Positions 59,296-63,731 of a stretch of DNA of 63,731 nucleotides are shown in pieces. The stretch comes from Myxococcales bacterium. GTDB lineage: Bacteria; Myxococcota_A; Polyangia; GCA-2747355. A program made the translations under genes and the position numbers. Position 1 is the stretch's first letter. Each line of letters begins with the position of its first letter. The notes below the pieces were generated by a model. The model was not told where the DNA came from and ran no database searches. It worked only from the letters and a program-made list of their open reading frames with translations. The stretch is from positions 1 through 63,731 of the forward strand of contig JAGQIK010000036.1 in NCBI GenBank assembly GCA_020431405.1. The letters are read 5' to 3'.

Positions 59296-60309
59296 ATGCA
59301 CAAGGCGACGGTGGGGAGCCCCTATTTGCAGGTGCTGCTGGCGGGGGCGCGCAAGCTCGACATCGAGATACACGAGCTCGCCACGGGCTTCGGGCTCGAG
59401 CTCGATGCCCTCGACGATCCCGAAGGCCGCATCCCGCGCGACGTGCATCACCAGCTGTGGGAGGAAGTCGCGCGCCGCAGCGGCGACGAGTTCTTCGGCC
59501 TACACCTCGCCGAGTCGCTGCAGCCGGGCGCCTTCGCCGTGATCGACTACGTCGCGCGCAACTCGCCCAACCTCGGCGACGCCTACGGCCGCGTGGTGCG
59601 CTACTCGCGCCTCGTGCACGACGCCGCCGAGGTCACCTTCGAGCTCGACCGCGACACCGCCCGCATCGCCTACGCCATGCCCGCCATCCCCGAGGGCTCG
59701 CCGCGCCACGCCGCCGAGTTCATCGTCGCCTGCCTGATCATCATCGGGCGCCAGATGACAGGCGTGGACTTTTCGCCGACCGAGGTGACCTTCGCTCACC
59801 ACGCGCCGCGCAGCGCCGACGAGCATCGCCGCATCTTCCGCTGCCCCGTGCTCTTCGAGCAGCCGATGAACTCGCTGTCGCTCGACCGCACCGTGCTCGC
59901 CACGCCGATCCGCGACGCGGATCCGCGCCTGCGCGGTCTGCTCGACCGCTACGCCCAAGACCTGCTGGGCAAGCTGCCCAAGGCCGATGACCTGATGGGC
60001 CGCGTGCGCCACCTCGTCGCCGAAGGCCTGCAGGAAGGCGACCCGACGCTCGAGAGCGTCGCCAAGAAGCTCGCCATGAGCCCACGCACGCTGCAGCGCC
60101 GCCTCAAGGACGACGGCACCTCTCATCAGGAGGTGCTCGACGTACTACGGCGCGAGCTCGCGGAGAAGTATCTGCGCGAGCCATCGATCGGGATCGGCGA
60201 GGCCGCGTTCTTGCTCGGCTTTTCCGAACCGAGCGCATTTCACCGTGCGTTCAAGCGCTGGACGGGCACCACACCGGGCGCATACCGGCGCCAGCAGATG
60301 ATGCACTGA
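59296..60309 (+). CDS. AraC-family transcriptional regulator with Arabinose_bd-type N-terminus
   Basis: The 337-residue protein has an N-terminal domain of the type found in OruR/ArgR-like AraC regulators (about 20-205: LPRDVHHQLWEEVARRSGDEFFGLHLAE), often annotated Arabinose_bd, and a C-terminal AraC DNA-binding pair of helix-turn-helix motifs (about 235-330). The C-terminal part has VAKKLAMSPRTLQRRLKDDG and IGEAAFLLGFSEPSAFHRAFKRWTG, ending GAYRR. It probably responds to a small hydrophobic or amino-acid-like ligand. The start is ATG 59296; the ribosome site is weak (AGGGA adjacent). Confidence 0.9.
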   Translation: MHKATVGSPYLQVLLAGARKLDIEIHELATGFGLELDALDDPEGRIPRDVHHQLWEEVARRSGDEFFGLHLAESLQPGAFAVIDYVARNSPNLGDAYGRVVRYSRLVHDAAEVTFELDRDTARIAYAMPAIPEGSPRHAAEFIVACLIIIGRQMTGVDFSPTEVTFAHHAPRSADEHRRIFRCPVLFEQPMNSLSLDRTVLATPIRDADPRLRGLLDRYAQDLLGKLPKADDLMGRVRHLVAEGLQEGDPTLESVAKKLAMSPRTLQRRLKDDGTSHQEVLDVLRRELAEKYLREPSIGIGEAAFLLGFSEPSAFHRAFKRWTGTTPGAYRRQQMMH

Positions 60310-60322
60310 GGGCTCCCGACGC

Positions 60323-60351
60323 TTGATATCGTAGGGATAGCGTTCTATAAA
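60323..60351 (+). promoter_or_regulatory. Sigma70 promoter TTGATA-17-TATAAA
   Basis: TTGATA (60323-60328), a 17-base spacer and TATAAA (60346-60351) form the closest consensus sigma70 promoter in the window. Transcription should start near 60358, leaving a leader of about 25 bases before ATG 60383. Confidence 0.75.
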
Positions 60352-60382
60352 CACGGCCTTTCTCACAAAGCGAGCTCCATCG

Positions 60383-60850
60383 ATGGCTAAGGAAAAAGCC
60401 AAAGCTGCTGCTGCCAAACCGGCCGACAAGGCGATCGGCGCGGCCGCGTTCGACATCGAGAATCCGCAGTCGGATCCGGACTCGGGCCTCACGGCGAAGC
60501 AGACGCGCGAGCTGTACGACAAGCTCCGCAAAGAGCGCCAGCGCGTGCTCGAAGGCGTACGGCGGCACATCGCCGAGGCCACCGATCCGACCGGCCCGAT
60601 GGCCGACGAGATGGACCAGGCCAGCCGCGACGCCGAGCAGGCCTACCTCATTCGCTACGCCAACAAAGAGCGCAAGCTGCTGATCGAGATCGCCCACGCG
60701 CTGCAGAAGATGCGCAGCGGCGAGTACGGTATCTGCGAGGGCACCGGCGAGCCGATCGGCTTCAAACGGCTCTCGATCCGCCCCTGGACGCGCTACAGCA
60801 TCCAGCACAAAGAAGAGCTCGAGCGGCGCAAAGCCGAGCGCGCGCGCTGA
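60383..60850 (+). CDS. dksA: DksA-like RNA polymerase factor with a cysteine-poor zinc finger
   Basis: The 155-residue protein has a basic N-terminus, a coiled coil with the DxxDxA-type tip DEMDQAS (about 75-81), and the C-terminal YGICEGTGEPIGFKRLSIRPWTRYSIQHKEE. Canonical DksA has four Cys in this finger (CxxC...CxxC); only one Cys remains here (ICEGT), and WTRYSIQH replaces the second pair. The secretion-channel coiled coil and tip suggest it still enters the RNA polymerase channel, and Cys-poor DksA paralogues elsewhere are known to work without zinc. The strong promoter upstream suggests high expression. It could be DksA or a TraR-like relative. Confidence 0.82.
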   Translation: MAKEKAKAAAAKPADKAIGAAAFDIENPQSDPDSGLTAKQTRELYDKLRKERQRVLEGVRRHIAEATDPTGPMADEMDQASRDAEQAYLIRYANKERKLLIEIAHALQKMRSGEYGICEGTGEPIGFKRLSIRPWTRYSIQHKEELERRKAERAR

Positions 60851-60913
60851 GCATCCGCCGGCGCGGCCCCCTCCCAACTTTCGTTAGACCGTAGTCGGAG
60901 CTGGCGCGTTCCT

Positions 60914-60932
60914 TGACGCATCCAAAGCGTCA
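60914..60932 (+). promoter_or_regulatory. Hairpin just before the ribosome site
   Basis: TGACGC (60914-60919) and GCGTCA (60927-60932) form a six-base-pair stem with a seven-base loop. The 3' arm runs into the AGGAG ribosome site of the gene at 60943, so folding could affect its access. Confidence 0.4.
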
Positions 60933-60942
60933 GGAGCACGTC

Positions 60943-61566
60943 ATGAACCGCAGTTTCCGAGCATTCGGGCGCATCGCGTGTGCGCTCGCCCTCGCGCTGC
61001 TGGCCATCCCCGCCAGCGCATTCGCATCGGGTTACGTGCGTATCCCGGGCAGCGCTGGCCAGCGCCAGCAGAACCTGCGCATTCGCTTCGTGCGCTATAC
61101 CGGCGGCTCGAGCGGGCGCATGATCATCGACGTCAAGAACGTCGGCAAGCAGGCGGCGCGCTTCGATCCGCGCGGCGTTTACTTCGTGCCGCAGGGCGAC
61201 CCAGAGAAGGCGCCACAGCGCCTCGGCGCGGCGGGCCCGCTGGCCGTCGACAAGCAGGGCAGCTGGGTCGACACGCAGAAGCTGATGGTCCGCCCTGGCA
61301 AGTCCGTACGCGTCTCGCTGCAGGTCTTCTGCCTCGACTCGCATCGCTCGTCACCTGCCTCGTCGCAGAAGTTCAGCGTGGCCAACAAGCTGCTGCCCAA
61401 GTCGCTGCGGCGCGAGATCACGCACGGCGTCGCCGACGTCTACAAGGCCAACGCGGCCAAGGCGCGCCCCGCTGCCGAGGCCACGCCGGCTGCGCAATCG
61501 CACGTCTGGAAGACGCGCAACAAGAAGTGGATCAAGCTGCAGGGCGAGCGTCTGAAAGAGAAGTAG
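60943..61566 (+). CDS. Exported hypothetical protein, 207 residues
   Basis: ATG 60943 has AGGAG six bases upstream. The protein has a signal peptide ending ASAFAS, then a beta-sandwich-like domain (YVRIPGSAGQRQQNLRIRFVRY, GRMIIDVKNVGKQAARFDPRGVYFVP, SVRVSLQVFCLDSHRSSP), which resembles an Ig-like or CARDB-like fold. The C-terminal part is Lys/Ala-rich and helical. Only one Cys occurs in the mature part. Family not recognised; probably periplasmic or outer-surface. A hairpin precedes the ribosome site. Confidence 0.65.
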   Translation: MNRSFRAFGRIACALALALLAIPASAFASGYVRIPGSAGQRQQNLRIRFVRYTGGSSGRMIIDVKNVGKQAARFDPRGVYFVPQGDPEKAPQRLGAAGPLAVDKQGSWVDTQKLMVRPGKSVRVSLQVFCLDSHRSSPASSQKFSVANKLLPKSLRREITHGVADVYKANAAKARPAAEATPAAQSHVWKTRNKKWIKLQGERLKEK

Positions 61567-61578
61567 GCCGAGCGCTCG

Positions 61579-62112
61579 CTACTGAGCGGGCGCCGCCGCG
61601 GCGCTGTCGGCGGTGTTCTCGCCGCGACGGGCGATCTGCTCGGCCGCCAGCTGCTTGAGGCGCTTGACCATCGCGTTGAGGCCGTTGCTGCGGCTGACGC
61701 TGAGGTGCTTGTCGAGCCCGAGCTGCGTGAAGAGCGGCGCCGGATCGAGCGCCAGGATCTCCTCGGGCGTCTTGCCGCAGTACAGGTGCAGCAAGATCGC
61801 GATCAGCCCGCGCACGATGTGCGCGTCGCTGTCGGCGTTGAAGTACATCGGACAGCGCGAGTCGCCCGCCACGGGCAGCGCCTCGCCCGCCGAGCGCGCC
61901 ACCGCCTCCATCAGGTCGCCCACGCTGCCGGCGTCCATCTCCTCGACCAGCCAGACCTTGCTGACGCAGCCGTCGACGCGGTTGCACTCGACGCGGCAGT
62001 CGCTGGGCAGGCCCGGCAGCTGGCGTCCGAGGTCGATGATGTAGCGGTAGCGATCGGCCCAGTCGTCGAGGACCTCGAAATTGGCGATGATGCGCTCGAT
62101 GGATTGCTGCAT
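61579..62112 (-). CDS. sufE: SufE-family cysteine desulfurase partner
   Basis: The 177-residue protein matches SufE: IIANFEVLDDWADRYRYIIDLGRQLPGLP, then VDGCVSKVWL with the persulfide-accepting Cys49, and HIVRGLIAILLHLYCGKTPEEIL. SufE receives sulfur from a SufS/CsdA desulfurase and passes it to the Fe-S scaffold. The Ala/Pro-rich tail (TADSAAAAPAQ) is an extension. No suf operon is nearby, so it is encoded alone. Its promoter may be TTGCAA-17-TACTTG on the minus strand. Confidence 0.9.
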   Translation of the reverse strand: MQQSIERIIANFEVLDDWADRYRYIIDLGRQLPGLPSDCRVECNRVDGCVSKVWLVEEMDAGSVGDLMEAVARSAGEALPVAGDSRCPMYFNADSDAHIVRGLIAILLHLYCGKTPEEILALDPAPLFTQLGLDKHLSVSRSNGLNAMVKRLKQLAAEQIARRGENTADSAAAAPAQ

Positions 62113-62138
62113 GGACGTCGCTCGTGCTCGCTCCTGAG

Positions 62139-62167
62139 CAAGTAGCAGCTAAACGGGGGTATTGCAA
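62139..62167 (-). promoter_or_regulatory. Candidate sufE promoter TTGCAA-17-TACTTG
   Basis: On the minus strand TTGCAA (62167-62162), a 17-base spacer and TGC-extended TACTTG (62144-62139) form a plausible promoter 26 bases before ATG 62112. AGGAG lies in the short leader. Confidence 0.45.
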
Positions 62168-62214
62168 AGGGAATGCTGCTCGCCTCGGCGGCGGCCACGC
62201 GAACACGCCGCGCG

Positions 62215-62223
62215 TGCTAGGCT
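62215..62223 (+). promoter_or_regulatory. Extended -10 (TGCTAGGCT) before the Fur-family gene
   Basis: TGCTAGGCT ends 18 bases before ATG 62242, leaving a short leader with a weak GAG-rich ribosome site. It belongs to the recurrent TGCTANNNT group. Confidence 0.45.
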
Positions 62224-62241
62224 GCAAGAACGAGAGCCGAG

Positions 62242-62688
62242 ATGGGCGACAGCAGCACAAAACCCTCCGAAGACGTTCGCCAGCGCATCCGCGATGCGGG
62301 ACTGCGCGCCACGGCGGGCCGCATCGCCGTCTACGAAGTGATGGTCGGCGCCGAAGGGCCGCTGACGCACAACGATGTGGTCGACATCCTCGGTCCTCGC
62401 GGCTTCGACCGCGCCTCGATCTACCGCAACCTGGTCGACCTCACCACGGCCGGCCTGGCCACGCGGCGCGACCTCGGCGACCACGTCTGGCGCTTCGAGC
62501 TCGCGCGCGAGGGCGGCGATCACTTCAGTGATCACCCACACTTCGTCTGCACCGAGTGCGGCGACGTGGTCTGCCTGCCCGAAGACGAGGTCGTGGTGCG
62601 GGTCAGCGCCGGCGAAGGGGCCCCGCGCTCGCTCAAGGACCGTCAGGTGGAGATCCAGATCCGAGGCCAGTGCGACGACTGCTCGTAG
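62242..62688 (+). CDS. Fur-family metalloregulator
   Basis: The 148-residue protein has the winged helix DAGLRATAGRIAVYEVM...LTHNDVVDILGPRGFDRASIYRNLVDLTTAGL, the family signature, and a C-terminal dimerisation domain with HFVCTECGDVVCLP and QCDDCS. The two CxxC pairs are the structural zinc site. The regulatory-site residues (GDHFSDHPH) are partly conserved, but I cannot tell Fur from Zur, PerR or Mur by eye. Nothing nearby suggests the target. Its location beside sufE, divergent from it, hints at iron or redox control of Fe-S assembly; this is inference. Confidence 0.88.
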   Translation: MGDSSTKPSEDVRQRIRDAGLRATAGRIAVYEVMVGAEGPLTHNDVVDILGPRGFDRASIYRNLVDLTTAGLATRRDLGDHVWRFELAREGGDHFSDHPHFVCTECGDVVCLPEDEVVVRVSAGEGAPRSLKDRQVEIQIRGQCDDCS

Positions 62689-62759
62689 CACTGGCGCGCG
62701 GACGCGAGATCGGCTAGGGTCCGCGCCGCGTTACAGAATCTACCCGTAGGAGGTACCCA

Positions 62760-62957
62760 GTGGCTGTTTCAAAGAACAACCCCGCCATCCGCGACAACCA
62801 GCGCCTGGTGGTGATGTGCCCCGACACCGGCGAGGAGATGCGCCTCGTCAAGCGCGTCCCGGGCGGCATGATGTACGTCTGCGACAAGACCGGTAAGACC
62901 TACCGCGCGCACAAGGGCAGCTACAAAGAGTTCCCGCACCAGTGGGTGCGCAAGTAG
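62760..62957 (+). CDS. 65-residue conserved-looking basic protein
   Basis: GTG 62760 is preceded by AGGAGGT at ideal spacing, the strongest ribosome site in the window, so expression is probably high. The protein MAVSKNNPAIRDNQRLVVMC has two Cys in CPDTGEEMR and YVCDKTGKTYR, with Gly-Gly and Lys-rich segments. The pattern resembles small ribosome-associated or zinc-ribbon-like proteins, though only two Cys are visible, so a zinc site would need a dimer. Not assigned to a known family. It converges on the next gene with three bases between stops. Confidence 0.7.
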   Translation: MAVSKNNPAIRDNQRLVVMCPDTGEEMRLVKRVPGGMMYVCDKTGKTYRAHKGSYKEFPHQWVRK

Positions 62958-62960
62958 CAG

Positions 62961-63599
62961 CTAGCCCGCCGCCAACAGCGGCAGCAGCTGCAGCCCCACG
63001 TTGCCGAGCTCGTTGATGAGCTCGTGCGGCCTCGCCTCGCGCGTAAACGACGTCACCGTGTGCAGCGACGCGCGCTGTACGTCGTAGATCGCGGCCGTGA
63101 CGCGATAGCGAACCCGCTGGCCGCTCCAGCCAAGCCCGCGCACGCGCAACGCCACCACCAGCTCCGGCGTGCGATGTGCGCTGCTGCGACGGTGCGCCAG
63201 CGCCACCAGATCGCTGATCAGCGCCTGCTCGTCGGGAAAGTCCGCCACGCCGCGCACCGCCGCCGCGTAGAGGCGCTCGGCGAGGTCCGCGGTGGTCAGC
63301 GCCGCGTGCCCGGCAGCGAGCAGCGTGGCGCGCTCCTCCTGCAGCAGCAGCGCGCCCGGTGTGCGCACGCGCAGCGACGCGGCGAGGATCGTCTCGTAGA
63401 TCGCGCCGTCGCCTGGGAAGCCGTCGACCGAGATCGGCGCCACCACCATCGGCGTGTGGGCGATATCGAGCCGACGCGCGTCACGCCGCACGTAGGTCGG
63501 GCTGAGGGTTCGAGGTTTGGAGTGCGTGCAGCCAGAGGCGCCGAGCGCTGCTGCGAGCACGACCGCGGATACTGCTTTCACGATCGTCTTGTTTTTCAC
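62961..63599 (-). CDS. Lipoprotein of unknown function
   Basis: GTG 63599 gives the signal MKNKTIVKAVSAVVLAAALG with lipobox GASGC; a TTG seven codons upstream is an alternative, and the ribosome site GGAGAA sits unusually close. The 212-residue product has a mixed alpha/beta pattern (TPMVVAPISVDGFPGDGAIYETILAASLRV, AERLYAAAVRGVADFPDEQALISDLVALAHRR, VRYRVTAAIYDVQRASLHTVTSF), rather like the periplasmic TolB-type or CsgG-type helper folds. No catalytic residues are seen. It is divergent from the partial gene at 63662. Confidence 0.65.
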   Translation of the reverse strand: MKNKTIVKAVSAVVLAAALGASGCTHSKPRTLSPTYVRRDARRLDIAHTPMVVAPISVDGFPGDGAIYETILAASLRVRTPGALLLQEERATLLAAGHAALTTADLAERLYAAAVRGVADFPDEQALISDLVALAHRRSSAHRTPELVVALRVRGLGWSGQRVRYRVTAAIYDVQRASLHTVTSFTREARPHELINELGNVGLQLLPLLAAG

Positions 63600-63661
63600 T
63601 TCTCCTAGATCATGACGCAAATCGATGCAGGCGCCAGCGACGGCGGTAGAATCGCTGCCGC

Positions 63662-63731
63662 ATGGAAGATCGCACCCCGAGGCGTTTCGCGCTGCTGGTG
63701 ACGCTCGCCGCCCTGCTGGCGGCGGCGCCCG
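63662..63731 (+). CDS. Partial gene, exported protein start
   Basis: From ATG 63662 the frame reads MEDRTPRRFALLVTLAALLA and continues past the window edge. Basic residues followed by a hydrophobic core look like a signal peptide. TAGAAT at 63647-63652 is a candidate -10 nine bases upstream. Nothing more can be said of its function. Confidence 0.5.
   Translation, partial: MEDRTPRRFALLVTLAALLAAAP

Overview
The window is GC-rich, gene-dense DNA with short intergenic gaps. I see no rRNA, tRNA, insertion sequence, phage gene or CRISPR array. The gene content suggests a Myxococcota-like (former deltaproteobacterial) chromosome. The signs are many lipoproteins with D/G/S/P-rich linkers, 'CADGVDNDGDGLVD'-type tails, Dickkopf-like Cys repeats, FG-GAP repeats, an FHA-sigma54 activator, several soluble and membrane histidine kinases, a Hanks kinase, PEGA proteins, PilZ proteins, and a MYXO-CTERM-like tail (Cys-Ser-Cys, one transmembrane helix, terminal Arg-Arg). 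The exact order cannot be told from sequence reading alone.

Layout. 1-5.3 kb: a truncated exported protein, a lipoprotein phosphatase, a hybrid histidine kinase divergent from a site-2 protease, and a rhomboid-like protein without its catalytic His. 5.3-19 kb: a MshEN-like small protein, a sensor kinase, a large Cys-rich lipoprotein, an FHA-sigma54 activator, a PfkB kinase, surface proteins, a PilZ protein, a lipase-like lipoprotein and a PEGA protein. 19-28 kb: a TPR/HExxH exported protein, a CDF transporter, a second PEGA protein, a Ser/Thr kinase divergent from a NarL regulator, a royal-jelly-type propeller lipoprotein and a barrel protein. 28-36.8 kb: a collinear block with two tandem paralogous lipase-like lipoproteins, a Cys-rich lipoprotein, a PRXL2-like peroxiredoxin, a bacterial Popeye-type cyclic-nucleotide protein, a radical SAM enzyme and a small exported protein. 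36.8-40.8 kb: a leftward set of histidine kinase, PilZ-receiver protein and MYXO-CTERM beta-helix protein. 41-49 kb: VWA, DUF4105, Cys-rich, S9 peptidase and FG-GAP proteins. 48.7-54.2 kb: a possible papain-like protein, a kinase-fold-like protein, a NYN-LOTUS protein, and a fused double RlaP-type nucleotidyltransferase. 54-58 kb: lipoproteins and a purple-acid-phosphatase-like enzyme. 58-63.7 kb: a sigma factor, an AraC regulator, a DksA-like protein, SufE, a Fur-family regulator and small proteins.

Signals that cut across genes. Many starts carry a TGCTANNNT-type extended -10 only 7-9 nt upstream of the start codon, which suggests leaderless or near-leaderless mRNAs. TAG is by far the commonest stop codon: my hand count over 58 complete genes is 39 TAG, 15 TGA and 4 TAA, which is unexpected for a GC-rich bacterium. 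About half of those TAG stops lie in CTAG, and several convergent gene pairs share small hairpins built from facing TAG codons. Functions below come from motif reading without database searches; start codons were re-chosen where a Shine-Dalgarno sequence, signal peptide or -10 element argued for it.
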